64,000 nt of DNA from Methylococcales symbiont of Hymedesmia sp. n. MRB-2018 (GCA_003666385.1 QPIN01000059.1:1-64000); one strand, 5' to 3'. Counted from the stretch's first letter, positions 50,199 to 61,100 are shown. The notes: generated by a model not told the origin, from the letters alone. Numbers and translations are program-made.

Positions 50199-50333
50199 AT
50201 GAAAAGAACTTATCAACCCAGTAAAATTAAACGCGCAAGAACGCATGGTTTTCGTGCAAGAATGGCAACCAAGGGCGGTCGCAGAGTGATTAATGCTCGT
50301 AGGGCAAAAGGTCGTGCAGCATTAACCGTGTAA
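50199..50333 (+). CDS. rpmH: 50S ribosomal protein L34
   Basis: The 44-residue, very basic L34 protein beginning [20 protein letters not shown] and ending [11 protein letters not shown], essentially identical in pattern to other gammaproteobacterial L34. It is the first gene of the rightward origin-flanking operon; rnpA begins with the codon immediately after its stop. Confidence 0.98.
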   Translation: MKRTYQPSKIKRARTHGFRARMATKGGRRVINARRAKGRAALTV

Positions 50334-50702
50334 TTGATCACTGAAAGTTATGGTTTACCTACTCAGTTAAGACTAGGAAAACCTGCTGAATATAGAAAAG
50401 TATTTGAAAACCCAGCAAGGTCGACAGATAGTTTTTTTACCTTACTGGCTATAAAAAATGATTATGATCACCCCAGATTGGGGCTTGCAATTGCTAAGAA
50501 AAATATAAAAAAAGCAGTTACAAGAAATTTGATTAAAAGGGCTGTTAGGGAAAACTTTAGACAACAACAACATCAACTCATAAATATTGATATTGTTGTT
50601 TTGGCTAGAAGAGATGCTGCTAATGCATCATCTGATTTATTAAAAAAGTCATTAGATAAACATTGGCTTAGACTGGTAAACAGATGCAACACCTACTCAT
50701 AA
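50334..50702 (+). CDS. rnpA: ribonuclease P protein component
   Basis: Basic protein subunit that helps the RNA of RNase P mature tRNA 5' ends. The 122 residues start at a TTG directly after the rpmH stop. Family marks are [41 protein letters not shown] (the RNR box, about residues 48-77) and IVVLARRD. It overlaps yidD by 19 bases. Confidence 0.95.
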   Translation: MITESYGLPTQLRLGKPAEYRKVFENPARSTDSFFTLLAIKNDYDHPRLGLAIAKKNIKKAVTRNLIKRAVRENFRQQQHQLINIDIVVLARRDAANASSDLLKKSLDKHWLRLVNRCNTYS

Positions 50703-50923
50703 ACCTTATAAAGTTTTATAAATATTTTATAAGTCCTTTACTTGGAAATAGATGTCGTTTTTATCCAGGTTGTTCAAGTTACGGTCTGGAGGCCATTCAG
50801 CTTCATGGTGCGCTCAAAGGTTCATACCTTACACTTAGAAGATTATTAAAATGTCACCCCTTCCATGAGGGTGGAATTGACCTTGTTCCAGAAAAATTGG
50901 TAAATAAAAAATGGAAAACATGA
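50684..50923 (+). CDS. yidD: membrane protein insertion efficiency factor YidD
   Basis: A 79-residue protein that supports YidC-dependent membrane insertion. The signature [31 protein letters not shown] is complete with its conserved cysteines, followed by [18 protein letters not shown]. It overlaps rnpA upstream and yidC downstream, so translation is coupled along the operon. Confidence 0.96.
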   Translation: MQHLLINLIKFYKYFISPLLGNRCRFYPGCSSYGLEAIQLHGALKGSYLTLRRLLKCHPFHEGGIDLVPEKLVNKKWKT

Positions 50924-52611
50924 GAGTTCTACTAGTCCTTGCCTTTATGATGACTTCTTATTTGATATGGGAAGCTTGGCAATTAGATTATGCTCCCAAG
51001 CCTGTCACTAATGTATCAGAACTACCGGTTATCAATGATTCAGATGGAGATTTACCCGTAGCTGGTAATGTTCAAAATATTACTACAAATAAAAATGCTG
51101 AAGTAGTACCGATGCTTGAAGCTCCTACAGATAAGATTATTACTGTAGTCACCGATGTCTTTTCTCTTGAAATAGATACCAAAGGGGGAACAATACGTAA
51201 TCTAGATCTATTACAACATCCGCGTGAAAAAGTGAATACAGTTGTTAATGATTTACGTGCAATGATTGGTCTGGATGCGGAAGAAAAAGACGAAAGGCCT
51301 GTTAGACTATTTAATGGTAATACAGAAAAATTATTTTTAGCGCAGAGTGGTTTAATTGCTAATAATGGTTCTTCTTCAGCACCTAATCATAATGCCTTAT
51401 TTAGTTCTGATAAAGATCAATATGCATTGGCAATTGGAGAGGATAGTTTGTCTGTGCCCTTATATTGGCAAAATAAAGAGGGCCTGGTGGTCACAAAAAC
51501 CTATGTTTTTACTCGTGGTAGTTATGATATTGGTGTTAATCAGACAGTCAATAATAACTCAACAAAAGCGTGGTCGGGTAGACAATATGCACAATTAATG
51601 AGAGTACCTTTTGTTGATGACAAAGGTAATACTTTTATAAGAACTTATGCGGGTGGGGTTGTTTACACGGCTGAAGACCTATATCAAAAAATTGATTATG
51701 AGGAAATGGAAGATGAAGACCTAAGCGTTTCAACTTTAGGGGGTTGGAGTGCAATGATTCAGCATTATTTTGCTTCTGCATGGATACCCCCAGTAGATCA
51801 GAAAAATCATTTTTATACCAAAAAATCAAAAGGTTTTCGTTATGTTATTGGCTCTTATTCGCCTGCATTTGAGGTGACCCCACAAACAGAAAGCGTATTT
51901 ACTTCGCATTTATTTGCTGGACCAAAAATTCAGCCAATGATGGAAGCGATAGCACCAGGATTAGAATTAACAGTTGATTATGGCTGGCTGACGATTATTG
52001 GTAAGCCTATTTATTGGTTACTTAATCAAATACACGGGTATATAGGCAACTGGGGCTTATCTATTTTGGGTGTTACCTTATGCATTAAATTATTATTTTT
52101 TAAATTATCTCAAGCCAGTTTTCGTTCTATGGCGAAGATGCGCAAGATTCAACCGCGTCTTAAAGAACTCAAAGATAAATTTGAAGATGATAGACAGCGT
52201 TTCAATACTGAGATGATGGCGATGTATAAAAGGGAAAAGGTTAACCCAATGGGCGGCTGTCTTCCGATTTTAGTACAAATCCCCGTGTTTATATCATTAT
52301 ATTGGGTGTTGATTGAAACCGTTGAATTGCGTCAAGCAGGTTTGACCTTATGGATTCAGGACTTATCTGCACAAGACCCGTTCTTTGTGTTGCCAGTGAT
52401 TATGGGTATCACCATGAAACTTCAACAAAGTTTAAATCCTGCCCCCATTGATCCATTACAAGCAAAAGTAATGAGAATGTTTCCTATTATTTTCACCGTT
52501 TTCTTCCTGTTTTTCCCTGCGGGTTTGGTATTTTACTGGGTATGTAATAATACTTTATCATTCCTTCAGCAGTGGTATATCACCCGACAAATTGAAGCCG
52601 AAGAAAATTAA
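50911..52611 (+). CDS. yidC: membrane protein insertase YidC
   Basis: Inserts and folds inner-membrane proteins, alone or with Sec. The 566 residues have an N-terminal signal anchor ([19 protein letters not shown]), a large periplasmic beta domain (about 70-330) and the conserved five-helix core starting near ISILGVTL-like [30 protein letters not shown]. Further marks are [23 protein letters not shown] and [17 protein letters not shown] strong hairpin terminator follows. Confidence 0.97.
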   Translation: MENMRVLLVLAFMMTSYLIWEAWQLDYAPKPVTNVSELPVINDSDGDLPVAGNVQNITTNKNAEVVPMLEAPTDKIITVVTDVFSLEIDTKGGTIRNLDLLQHPREKVNTVVNDLRAMIGLDAEEKDERPVRLFNGNTEKLFLAQSGLIANNGSSSAPNHNALFSSDKDQYALAIGEDSLSVPLYWQNKEGLVVTKTYVFTRGSYDIGVNQTVNNNSTKAWSGRQYAQLMRVPFVDDKGNTFIRTYAGGVVYTAEDLYQKIDYEEMEDEDLSVSTLGGWSAMIQHYFASAWIPPVDQKNHFYTKKSKGFRYVIGSYSPAFEVTPQTESVFTSHLFAGPKIQPMMEAIAPGLELTVDYGWLTIIGKPIYWLLNQIHGYIGNWGLSILGVTLCIKLLFFKLSQASFRSMAKMRKIQPRLKELKDKFEDDRQRFNTEMMAMYKREKVNPMGGCLPILVQIPVFISLYWVLIETVELRQAGLTLWIQDLSAQDPFFVLPVIMGITMKLQQSLNPAPIDPLQAKVMRMFPIIFTVFFLFFPAGLVFYWVCNNTLSFLQQWYITRQIEAEEN

Positions 52612-52619
52612 TTTGTTTT

Positions 52620-52668
52620 TATGCTACCAAGTTAGCTAAATTGATTGGCTTGGTAGCATAAGTGTTTT
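52620..52668 (+). terminator. hairpin terminator between yidC and mnmE
   Basis: TATGCTACCAAG pairs perfectly with CTTGGTAGCATA (12 pairs, 17-base loop), followed by AGTGTTTT. It lies 8 bases after the yidC stop and may limit transcription into mnmE. The T-run is short, so partial termination is likely. Confidence 0.65.
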
Positions 52669-52676
52669 AATTCCCC

Positions 52677-54020
52677 GTGCAATACAATATTTTAGATACT
52701 ATCGCTGCAATTTCCACGCCACCAGGTAATGGTGGTGTTGGTATTATCAGGATTTCAGGTTGTTTAGCAATTCAGATTGCTAAACAACTGACCACAAAAT
52801 CATTTCTTCCTAGACAAGCTTTATTTGCTTCATTTAAAGATCAAGACAGCTCTGTTATTGATTCAGGTATTCTTCTGTTTTTTCCTAACCCTTCTTCCTA
52901 TACAGGAGAAGATACTATCGAATTACAAGGACATGGTGGAACGGTTGTTTTAGATATGTTGCTAAGAAGAGTACTAAGTTTAGGTGCCCGGCTGGCTAAA
53001 CCAGGTGAATTTACAGAACGCGCATTTCTCAACAATAAATTGGATTTAGCACAAGCAGAAGCAGTTGCTGATTTAATAGAAAGCAGTACAGAACAATCCG
53101 TACGTTCTTCACAAAAGTCCATGCAAGGTGTGTTTTCAAAACAGATTAATGAACTGGTTGACCAACTTACTGAGTTGAGAATGTATGTGGAAGCCGCCAT
53201 AGACTTTGTTGACGAAGAAATTGATTTTTTATCCGATGGTATTGTGGCAAATAAAATCAATGAAATTTCTGAGAAAATTTATAAGATACAAAAAACTGCA
53301 CAACAGGGACGATTATTACGTGACGGGATGACTATTGTTTTAGCGGGTAAACCGAATGTGGGTAAATCGAGTTTGCTCAATGTATTGGCAGGACATGAGG
53401 TTGCTATTGTGACTGAAGTAGCAGGGACCACAAGAGATATATTGAAAGAACGAATACAAATTGATGGTATGCCACTACATATAATTGATACTGCTGGTTT
53501 AAGGGAAAGTGACAATATAGTAGAAAAAGAAGGCATACGCAGAGCCCATGAACAAATTAGGCAGGCCGATAAAATCTTATTAATTATAGATAGTACAGAT
53601 CCAGAAACTGAATCGATTGTTAATACCTTGCCAAGGGATTTGGATATTACTAAAGTTTATAACAAGATTGACCTGTCTGGAATAGAACCTAAAATCATTG
53701 AGTCGGATCATCAAAGCGAAATTTATTTGTCAGTAAAACAACAAATAGGTATTGAATTATTAACTAATCATTTGAAAAACAGTGTGGGTTTTAAGGGTGA
53801 GTCAGACGATGTTTTTATAGCCAGAATAAGACATATAGAAGCACTAAATTCAGCTCAAAACCATGTAGAAGATGCAAAACTACAACTACAAAATCAGGCG
53901 GGTGAATTAGTAGCAGAAGATTTAAGCCAAGCTCAAAATAGCCTAGCAGAAATTACCGGAGTATTTAGTTCTGATGATTTGTTGGGTAAGATTTTTAGTT
54001 CTTTTTGTATTGGAAAGTAA
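52677..54020 (+). CDS. mnmE: tRNA modification GTPase MnmE
   Basis: With MnmG it installs 5-carboxymethylaminomethyl groups at tRNA wobble uridines. The 447 residues start at GTG 52677. The N-terminal folate-binding part has ISTPPGNGGVGIIRISG, the helical part has ELQGHGGTVVLD and PGEFTERAFLNNKLDL, and the G domain has GKPNVGKSSLLN, DTAGLRES and NKIDL. It ends with the family's invariant FCIGK. The usual followers mnmG, rsmG, parA and parB do not come next here. Confidence 0.97.
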   Translation: MQYNILDTIAAISTPPGNGGVGIIRISGCLAIQIAKQLTTKSFLPRQALFASFKDQDSSVIDSGILLFFPNPSSYTGEDTIELQGHGGTVVLDMLLRRVLSLGARLAKPGEFTERAFLNNKLDLAQAEAVADLIESSTEQSVRSSQKSMQGVFSKQINELVDQLTELRMYVEAAIDFVDEEIDFLSDGIVANKINEISEKIYKIQKTAQQGRLLRDGMTIVLAGKPNVGKSSLLNVLAGHEVAIVTEVAGTTRDILKERIQIDGMPLHIIDTAGLRESDNIVEKEGIRRAHEQIRQADKILLIIDSTDPETESIVNTLPRDLDITKVYNKIDLSGIEPKIIESDHQSEIYLSVKQQIGIELLTNHLKNSVGFKGESDDVFIARIRHIEALNSAQNHVEDAKLQLQNQAGELVAEDLSQAQNSLAEITGVFSSDDLLGKIFSSFCIGK

Positions 54021-54047
54021 ACAATTATTTATTTTAAAATCTAATGG

Positions 54048-54133
54048 GCTCTCGTCAATAAACTATAAGCCATTGAAAAACATATAAAAATATATTGATA
54101 CAGGGTGGGTTTTTTGGGTTACTCTGGTATAAT
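54048..54133 (+). repeat. promoter-bearing repeat upstream of carbonic anhydrase (copy 2)
   Basis: Shares with 30865-30954 the block GCTCTCGTC, ATAAACTATAAGCCATTG and the end CTGGTATAAT (54124-54133), while the middle differs. The extended -10 is 27 bases before the carbonic anhydrase start, so it is well placed to drive that gene. Confidence 0.55.
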
Positions 54134-54159
54134 ATGTAAAATTGCAATCATTTTTAATT

Positions 54160-54852
54160 ATGAAGTATTTAAAAAAACTCTACGAAAATAATATCGAATG
54201 GGCTAAACGTATCAACCAGGAAAGACCCACGTTTTTTTCTGATTTATCTAAGCAGCAGTCGCCAGATTACTTGTGGATAGGCTGTTCGGATAGTCGGGTT
54301 GTTTCTGAACAATTAGTAGGCTTGCAACCAGGGGAGTTATTTGTTCATCGTAATATTGCTAATGTCGTAGTGCCTACTGACCTGAATTGTTTGTCAGTCA
54401 TTCAATATGCCGTAGAAATCTTAAAGGTTAAGCATATCATTGTCTGTGGTCATTATGGTTGTGGAGGCGTTTTAGCATCTATGCAATCTATAGAACATGG
54501 CTTGATAGATAACTGGCTCTGTCACATTAAAAATGTACATCAAAAACATCAGCATGAGCTACAAGAATACAGCGATGAAACTGAGCGTTTAGATAGATTA
54601 TGTGAATTGAATGTGATTGAACAGGTAAAAAATATTTGTCACACTACCGTGGTACAAAGAGCCTGGCGCAATAGCAAGGAAATCAGCGTGCATGGCTGTA
54701 TTTATACACTGGAGACAGGTATTCTCAAAGATTTGAATGTTCGTTATAGTCAAATGCAAGACTTAAATGATATTTTTCAACTAAGAAAAGCTAAAAAAAA
54801 TGTGTATAAAGCCAATATAACTGTGATGGAAACAGATTATGAAGGTCGGTAA
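54160..54852 (+). CDS. can: beta-class carbonic anhydrase
   Basis: Zinc enzyme interconverting carbon dioxide and bicarbonate in the cytoplasm. The start at ATG 54160 gives 230 residues beginning MKYLKKLYENNIEWA; the TTG at 54142 is rejected. Zinc ligands and active site are visible: WIGCSDSRV (Cys and Asp-Arg dyad), then VCGHYGCGG (His and Cys). ELFVHRNIANVV and the C-terminal ISVHGCIYTLETG complete the family pattern. In a methanotroph it would supply bicarbonate for anaplerosis. A mobile repeat carries its likely promoter. Confidence 0.95.
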   Translation: MKYLKKLYENNIEWAKRINQERPTFFSDLSKQQSPDYLWIGCSDSRVVSEQLVGLQPGELFVHRNIANVVVPTDLNCLSVIQYAVEILKVKHIIVCGHYGCGGVLASMQSIEHGLIDNWLCHIKNVHQKHQHELQEYSDETERLDRLCELNVIEQVKNICHTTVVQRAWRNSKEISVHGCIYTLETGILKDLNVRYSQMQDLNDIFQLRKAKKNVYKANITVMETDYEGR

Positions 54853-54967
54853 AAAGGGCGGGCTAAACTAGGTGGTGCGTTTATGATGCGAACGCAAGAC
54901 TTATCAAAATAATAGTCGTAAGCTTATCAGTATATGATCTCAGGATTCTTGTTATAATTAACTAAAA

Positions 54968-55044
54968 GTCCCCGTAGCATAATTGGACAATGCAATCCCC
55001 TCCTAAGGGATAGACTGGCGGTTCGACTCCGTCCGGGGACGCCA
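54968..55044 (+). tRNA. tRNA-Arg (anticodon CCT)
   Basis: A 77-base cloverleaf: acceptor stem GTCCCCG pairs with CGGGGAC, the anticodon arm ATCCC-CTCCTAA-GGGAT shows anticodon CCT at the centre of the loop, the T-arm holds GGTTCGACTCC, and the 3' CCA is encoded after discriminator G. It reads AGG arginine codons. It stands alone, not in a tRNA cluster. The 3' end borders a hairpin repeat (55070-55101). Confidence 0.95.
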
Positions 55045-55069
55045 TATAAAGTATGGATTTAGGAATATC

Positions 55070-55101
55070 CTCGTTCCCACACGCTCCTATGTGGGAACGA
55101 G
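55070..55101. repeat. CTCGTTCCCACA hairpin repeat
   Basis: CTCGTTCCCACA and TGTGGGAACGAG form 12 perfect pairs around an 8-base loop. It belongs to the dispersed TCGTTCCCAC-type repeats of gammaproteobacteria. It may end transcription of the tRNA. Confidence 0.7.
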
Positions 55102-55147
55102 AAAACTGCTGAGACTCTTACAAAACTCCAGACTATAGAGTGATAGT

Positions 55148-55176
55148 GTTGGGTTACATGCTTTTTGTAACCCAAC
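55148..55176. repeat. GTTGGGTTAC hairpin repeat
   Basis: GTTGGGTTAC at 55148-55157 and GTAACCCAAC at 55167-55176 are perfect inverted repeats with a 9-base loop. The same arms recur at 62940-62967 with a different loop. Both copies lie in gene-free spacers. Confidence 0.6.
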
Positions 55177-55258
55177 TAAGAACATTTTTCACTTTTGTTA
55201 GTTTTGCAGGTAGATCTGCTAATTCCAGTATAATTTTTTTTTGTTATCCATTTTAACC

Positions 55259-56314
55259 ATGTCTAAACTCACACAATATCAACTGGTAAAAACGCGCCTT
55301 CAAGAAAGGCTCAGCAATGGTACAACCCGATGCAATCTTTGCTTATGGCGTTGTAAAATCAGTCATGGCCAACGTGGTTTTTGCCAGGCACATGTTAATC
55401 GTAATGGCACTTTATATAATTTATCATACGGTATTTTATCATCCATAAATATAGATAGAATTGAGGAAAAACCAGTCAGACATTTTCGCCCTGGAACGCG
55501 AGTGATGTCGGTTGGGAGTTATGGTTGCAGCTTTCGTTGCAAGGGTTGCCATAATTTGGAAATATCATGGGGTGTCAATGCTTTAGACGCTCTGGCAAAA
55601 GGTCAATCTAAAGCAGCATGGGTATCAGCAGAATCTCTGGTTGAATCAGCACTAAAAGCTGATGTACAAGGCATTGCCTTTACCTATTCAGAACCTGCTG
55701 TGTGGTTAGAATATGTGTTAGACGTAGCTAAAATAGCAAAACAAGCAGGTCTCTATACCGTTTATGTATCTAACAGCTATATTAGCGATGAAGCCCTAGA
55801 ATTAGTTGCGCCTTATATTGATGTATTGTGTTCTGATATTAAAAGTATGCGGGATGATTTTTATCAGGAAATTTGTCGGCCCGCTACAGTCAAGCAAGTC
55901 CTTCATTGCATAAAAAAAGCGCACGACCTGGGTATTCACGTTGAAACACGCACCAACATTATTCCAGGTAAGAATGATGACCCAGAACAGCATTATCAAA
56001 CTGCTTGCTGGATAAGAGATAACCTAGGTAAAGACAGCCCGTGGCATATCACTCGTTTTTTTCCTGCCTATCAACTAAGCCATATTCCCGCTACAGCAGA
56101 AGCGTCTTTATTTGGCGCACAAGATCAAGCCAAAAAAGCAGGGCTAACAAATAGTTATGTTTATAATGATAAGGGCTGTGACTGTGCCGCAGAAAACCAA
56201 CCAGTCAGCCATTATATTAATGACAATAATGCCAGCATAAATGAAGTCAAACAATGTGCGGCTAGTTGCTGTGGTGACGAAGGTGTTTTACTTAAAAAAT
56301 TTGAACAAGTATAA
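55259..56314 (+). CDS. amrS: AmmeMemoRadiSam-system radical SAM enzyme
   Basis: A radical SAM enzyme of the family that usually sits beside AMMECR1 and MEMO proteins; its reaction is unknown. The start at ATG 55259 gives 351 residues. An N-terminal zinc-like motif CNLCLWRCKISHGQRGFC precedes the radical SAM cluster motif GCSFRCKGCHN (about residues 84-94), then FTYSEPAVWLEYVLD and ETRTNIIPGKNDD. The C-terminus is cysteine-rich (CDCAAENQP, CAASCCGDEG). The expected partner genes are not adjacent. Confidence 0.92.
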   Translation: MSKLTQYQLVKTRLQERLSNGTTRCNLCLWRCKISHGQRGFCQAHVNRNGTLYNLSYGILSSINIDRIEEKPVRHFRPGTRVMSVGSYGCSFRCKGCHNLEISWGVNALDALAKGQSKAAWVSAESLVESALKADVQGIAFTYSEPAVWLEYVLDVAKIAKQAGLYTVYVSNSYISDEALELVAPYIDVLCSDIKSMRDDFYQEICRPATVKQVLHCIKKAHDLGIHVETRTNIIPGKNDDPEQHYQTACWIRDNLGKDSPWHITRFFPAYQLSHIPATAEASLFGAQDQAKKAGLTNSYVYNDKGCDCAAENQPVSHYINDNNASINEVKQCAASCCGDEGVLLKKFEQV

Positions 56315-56337
56315 AATATTTTAAATTAAGGGGCATT

Positions 56338-56631
56338 ATGGGTAAATTAGTTAATTGTGTTGTTTTAAAGCACGAAGCTGAAGGATTAGATAAGCCCACC
56401 CACCCGGGTGAATTAGGGCAAAGAATTTTTCAACATGTTTCCGAAGAAGGGTGGAAAAAATGGCTGGAGAGATTAACCACCATAATTAATGAAAATGGCA
56501 TCAGCACCATGGATGTTGAAAGTTTTGCCTTGATCGAAAAACACATGATGGGTTTCTTTTTTGGTGAGGGTGACTATGGCCAACTTCCAGCGGGTTTTCA
56601 TCAAGCAGGGTCTTCGGGCGGAAAAAAATAA
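56338..56631 (+). CDS. yggX: Fe(2+)-trafficking / oxidative damage protection protein
   Basis: A 97-residue YggX-family protein that protects iron-sulfur clusters and cellular iron. Conserved marks are VNCVVLKHEAEGLD (one conserved cysteine), PGELGQRIFQHVSEEGWKKWL, INENG and MMGFFFGEGDYG. The C-terminus is extended by a short glycine-serine tail. It follows amrS by 23 bases and may be co-transcribed. Confidence 0.94.
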   Translation: MGKLVNCVVLKHEAEGLDKPTHPGELGQRIFQHVSEEGWKKWLERLTTIINENGISTMDVESFALIEKHMMGFFFGEGDYGQLPAGFHQAGSSGGKK

Positions 56632-56710
56632 TTCCAGAACTTGACCACCCGTACACAGCGATTTATCTTTTTGGTGGGACTGCCTTTTGCTCAAATTATA
56701 GTCAGCATTG

Positions 56711-57514
56711 CTACTTTTTATTAGTTTTAAGCCCTTGCGCCCTAAACGGCAGCAATAAACAGTGCATAAAACTTAAATCTGTCTGATTTCTATATTCAGG
56801 TAAACCTATTTCCAGTGTTGTCTGACTTTTTTCAGGCTCTACCTGATAGGTTTTAAACACTCTGTCCCATAGCACAATAGAAAAGCCATAATTACTGTCT
56901 GTCTCAGTTTTAACTGTTGAATGATGGATGCGATGTGTGTCGGGCGTAATTAATATCCAGCGTAAAACAGTATCAATTTTTAAGGGTAAATCAATATTGC
57001 TGTGATTGAATGTGGCAGTAGCATTGAGGACGATTTCAAAGGCGATAACAGCAATAGGATTGGCACCCAATAAGTAGATGCAAGTGACTTTGTAGCCCAT
57101 GGAAATGATGATTTCCATGGGGTGAAAACGCACCGCAGAACTAGCATCTAATTCCAAATCGGTATGATGGACTTGATGTAAACGCCATAGTAGCGACCAT
57201 TTATGACTGAGAACATGCTGTCCATAGATGGCTAAATCAAGTAACAATAAAGTGATAACAATACTTGTCCACGGTGCTAAGGCAAATTGATTTAATAACC
57301 CCCATGATTGTTCAGTTGCATTGACTGCACTTAAATAGGCGAGGCTGCCCACTGTTAGACGCATTAAAACCATGTTAGTGACAGCCAAACCTATATTCAC
57401 CTGCCAGCGTTTTTTACGGCTGATGCTTTGTTTTCTTCTTGGCCTAAAATATTCCCAGCCAATCATCAGCAAAAAAACAGCTAATGCGATTGAGAGCCTA
57501 ATCAGGTTTTCCAT
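56711..57514 (-). CDS. sterol desaturase / fatty acid hydroxylase family protein
   Basis: A 267-residue integral membrane di-iron enzyme that hydroxylates or desaturates a lipid. Histidine boxes are visible: HVLSHKWSLLWRLHQVHHTD (about 110-129), FNHSNIDLPL and TDTHRIHHSTVKT (about 195). Four hydrophobic segments occur in the first 105 residues. It overlaps the upstream glycosyltransferase gene by 13 bases, so it belongs to the leftward arsenosugar-type cluster. Whether it acts on an arsenolipid, a hopanoid or another lipid cannot be told; the overlap is the only link. Confidence 0.85.
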   Translation of the reverse strand: MENLIRLSIALAVFLLMIGWEYFRPRRKQSISRKKRWQVNIGLAVTNMVLMRLTVGSLAYLSAVNATEQSWGLLNQFALAPWTSIVITLLLLDLAIYGQHVLSHKWSLLWRLHQVHHTDLELDASSAVRFHPMEIIISMGYKVTCIYLLGANPIAVIAFEIVLNATATFNHSNIDLPLKIDTVLRWILITPDTHRIHHSTVKTETDSNYGFSIVLWDRVFKTYQVEPEKSQTTLEIGLPEYRNQTDLSFMHCLLLPFRAQGLKTNKK

Positions 57515-58194
57515 AACTTTCCTTTTGTATAAAGCGTGTTGAGTGTTTCTGGTGCCTCACCAAAGAAATATCGCAGCCGTATGCTCCACATCAGGACAAC
57601 GACTTTAACCACACCGTATTGTTCCCAACGCCGTCCTGAACTTATTACTCTGGTTTTTAGACAATGCGGACGGCTGATTTTTTTAAGCCTGCTACATAAT
57701 TCAACATCTTCCATTAAAGCAATTTCAGCATAACCATTCACTTGCTCAAATAATGATTTTTTGACAAATATCACTTGGTCACCAGTGGCAATTCCCGTTA
57801 AACAAGAGCGCCAGTTCATAAACCAGGCAATCATTTTTAATAGAGGGTGTTGACCTGTGAGTGTAATATTAAATCGCCCCCAGGTATTATGGTGCTGTTT
57901 AAATAGCTGGCTGAGGCTGTCCAAAGCATTTGTTGGGAGATGGGTATCGGCATGCAGAAAAAGCAAAATATCACCGCTAGCATATTTAGCGCCCTTATTC
58001 ATCTGCGTAGCGCGGCCTTTATCAAAGCGAATAATTTTATCGGCTAAAGGCCTGGCATTTTCTATGGTGTTATCCATACTTCCAGCATCGACAACAATGA
58101 TTTCATGCGGTTGATTCTGGGCTTGTACTGATTGTAAACAGGATTGAATATTATCCGCTTCATTTAAAGTGGGGATGATGATGGAAAAATTCAT
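57502..58194 (-). CDS. TIGR04283-type glycosyltransferase (arsenosugar-associated)
   Basis: A 230-residue family 2 glycosyltransferase of the type found beside arsenosugar genes. Marks are FSIIIPTLNEADNIQSCL, EIIVVDAGSMDNT, RATQMNKGAKYASGDILLFLHADTHLP (metal motif HADT near residue 82), TGIATGDQVIFVKKSLF and the MEDVELCSRLKK stretch. It overlaps the hydroxylase gene and touches the helicase gene upstream by 4 bases. It would attach or process the sugar part of an arsenosugar; this rests on family association. Confidence 0.85.
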   Translation of the reverse strand: MNFSIIIPTLNEADNIQSCLQSVQAQNQPHEIIVVDAGSMDNTIENARPLADKIIRFDKGRATQMNKGAKYASGDILLFLHADTHLPTNALDSLSQLFKQHHNTWGRFNITLTGQHPLLKMIAWFMNWRSCLTGIATGDQVIFVKKSLFEQVNGYAEIALMEDVELCSRLKKISRPHCLKTRVISSGRRWEQYGVVKVVVLMWSIRLRYFFGEAPETLNTLYTKGKLWKT

Positions 58195-61100
58195 AAAGTG
58201 ATTGGCTTAAATAACTCGGTCAAGTCTTCAGAGGTGAGTTTTGTAGACCGCTGTTGTTTACCACCCTGATAAATACTGTCGGCCAAGGCACGTTTTTTCT
58301 CTTGCATGGCGAGGATTTTTTCTTCTACTGTATTTTCAGTCATCAGCTTATAAACAAACACGGGTTTGTCTTGACCGATACGATGCGCTCTATCAGCGGC
58401 TTGTGTCTCTACCGCAGGGTTCCACCAAGGGTCATAAATAATTACGGTATCGGCTTCGGTTAAATTTAAACCTACGCCCCCCGCTTTTAAACTAATCAGA
58501 AAAACATCGGTTTCACCGTTTTTAAAGCGTTCTATCGCTTCATCGCGTTTTCTGGTTTGCCCTGTGAGTTTACTGTATTCAATTTTTAAGGCATTGAGTT
58601 CTGTTTCTATCAAAGCGATCATTCGGGTAAACTGAGAAAATACCAAAATCCGGCGACCTTCTTCCAGTAGTTCTGGCAACATTTCCATCAGCAAATCCAG
58701 TTTTGCCGACTGTTTTACTTTTTGTGCCTCTTTTAAAGATAGGGTGCGAGGATCACAACAGGTTTGGCGTAGTTTTAGCAAGGCATCCAGAATGGTGATT
58801 TGACTGCGTGCTAAACCCTTATCAGCAATGGCATCGCGGACTTTCTTCTCCATCGTAATGCGGATGCCTTCGTATAGTGTTGCTTGTTTTTCGTATAAAG
58901 GTACGGAGCGGATCATTTCCGTTTTAGGGGGTAATTCGGTGGCGACTTCTTGTTTAGTTCTACGCAACATAAAAGGTTGCAGCCGCTTCGATAAACGCTC
59001 TCTTTGTTGTGAATCACTATGGATTTCTATCGGAGTTCGGTAGAGTTTTTTAAAGCTTTTGCTGTCGCCTAAAAAACCAGGCATGAGAAAATCAAATTGT
59101 GCCCATAATTCGCCTAAATGATTTTCCATCGGTGTGCCGGTTAAACATAAGCGATGGCTGGTTTTTATTTCTCTGACGATACGTGCGGCTTGTGAACGTG
59201 GATTTTTAATGATCTGAGATTCATCGAGTATTAGATAATGATAGTTATGTGCAATGAGTGTTTTTTTATCGCGGGGTAATAGTGGGTAAGTGGTCAATAT
59301 ACAGTCATAGTCTTTGATTTTATCAAAGTGTTGTTTACGCTCAGTGCCTTGCAGGGTTAATAACTTTAAGTCAGGAGTGAAATGTTCGGCTTCGCGTCGC
59401 CAATTTCCCATTAAACTGGTAGGGGCAATAATCAAACAAGGTTGCTTCATGCGTCCTGATTGTTTTTCAACTAGCAGGTGAGTCAGGGTTTGAATGGTTT
59501 TACCTAAGCCCATATCGTCGGCCAAGATGCCTGCAAAATTATATTCACGAAGAAACTGTAGCCAGTTAAGACCTAGTTGCTGATAGTCTCTTAAAGTTGC
59601 GTTAAGCTCGGCGGGTATGGCTATGTCTGCAATACCTTTAAAGTTCTTTAATTTTTTACCAGTTTCAATCAATGCTTTGCCACCGTTTAAACTAAAAACA
59701 CCGTAACTATGGGTTTCTAAATCAGCTAAGGTAGCGGCATCATAACGAGAAAGTGTTAGTCCACCATTTTCATTAATGGAGCTATCGGAAAATAATTCGT
59801 AGATGATTTTAATAAAGGGTTTAAGTTGACTTGACGGTATATTGATATAGTGATGCGGTTCTATCGCTATACTCAGATTATCGGGTAAATCATCTAAATC
59901 GAACTCTTTCAGAATAGGCATGATTAACGGTAGCAGAGGGATGGGCTTTCCATTCACATTAATCTTAAAATTCATTTCAAACCAATCATTATCGGTTTCG
60001 TCAATGTCAACATGCCAGTCTTCAGTTTGTTGAAAATTAAGCTTAAAGCTATCTTGGGTGTCAACAAGCCAGCCTTGTTCGACTAAATCTGGCAGTATGT
60101 CCTGGATGAATTTTCCCCAGTGGCTAGCACTGTCCATGACTGATTCAACCCCAGGGCTAAACAGAATTAACTCTTTTATACTATTGAGTTCTGTAAGGAT
60201 AAAACCATGTTGCATGAGCTGCTTAACGGCTTCAAATTCAGTTTCCATTTGTCGTTGAATGCGAAAAATACCTTGCTTGTTTTTTACTACAGTGAAGGGT
60301 TCTGGACTATAGACTGAACTGGTGACGTTGTTATAGACAAAATTCAGTTTAATGAAGTGACTGTATTGCGTTGGATTGAGTTGTGCACCAAATAGGGTGA
60401 TTTTAGGGATAGGCTCAATATCAGAGATCTCAACCAGCTCAATTTTTATAGGGGCTGGCAAAGCAACTGTAGGAAATTCTAGGGTTAGTCGTTGACTAAA
60501 CTCCTCTACCACCTGTGCAGGGACTTCAGGAATGTTTAAAATTTTTTTTAGTTGCTGGTGAGAGCCGTTTAGCGCAGTCAGCGTGCCGAGAGCGTTTTGT
60601 GATTCATCAAGGTATAAAGGCGGCTCAGTTAAGATTAACAGGGCATCGGGTTCAATATGCCAGGAAAGTTGATAACTCTGGTTTTTTTGCTGCCAACTAA
60701 AGCTTAATGTACGCTCATCTGCCGGTTGTAGAGGCTGTGCTTGTGTGGTTTTCCAAAATAGACGGTTTGATTGAATTAATTTTGATAAAGCAATATAACC
60801 GGTGCTGTTTTCAAATAAAGGATAGCCTTGGTAACTTGTTTCTAGGCTATAGAGAATACGGGCAATATCTTTATCAAGTGCCTGTATATAATTGGTATAG
60901 CTATAGCTGTAACGCAAATTGTTTAAGGTGGTTTTCCTGCCTTTATTCAGCTCCCCTTTTTTATTGTATTTGGTGATTAGAAAATCTAGGCTAAATAGAT
61001 GTGCTGTTTTGCTTGGTTTAAGGATATAAGCGATAAACTCTTCATTGCTTGCTTGCAAAACTGATTCTTCAAAATTGTCTAGCCATTCTAAACAAGAAGG

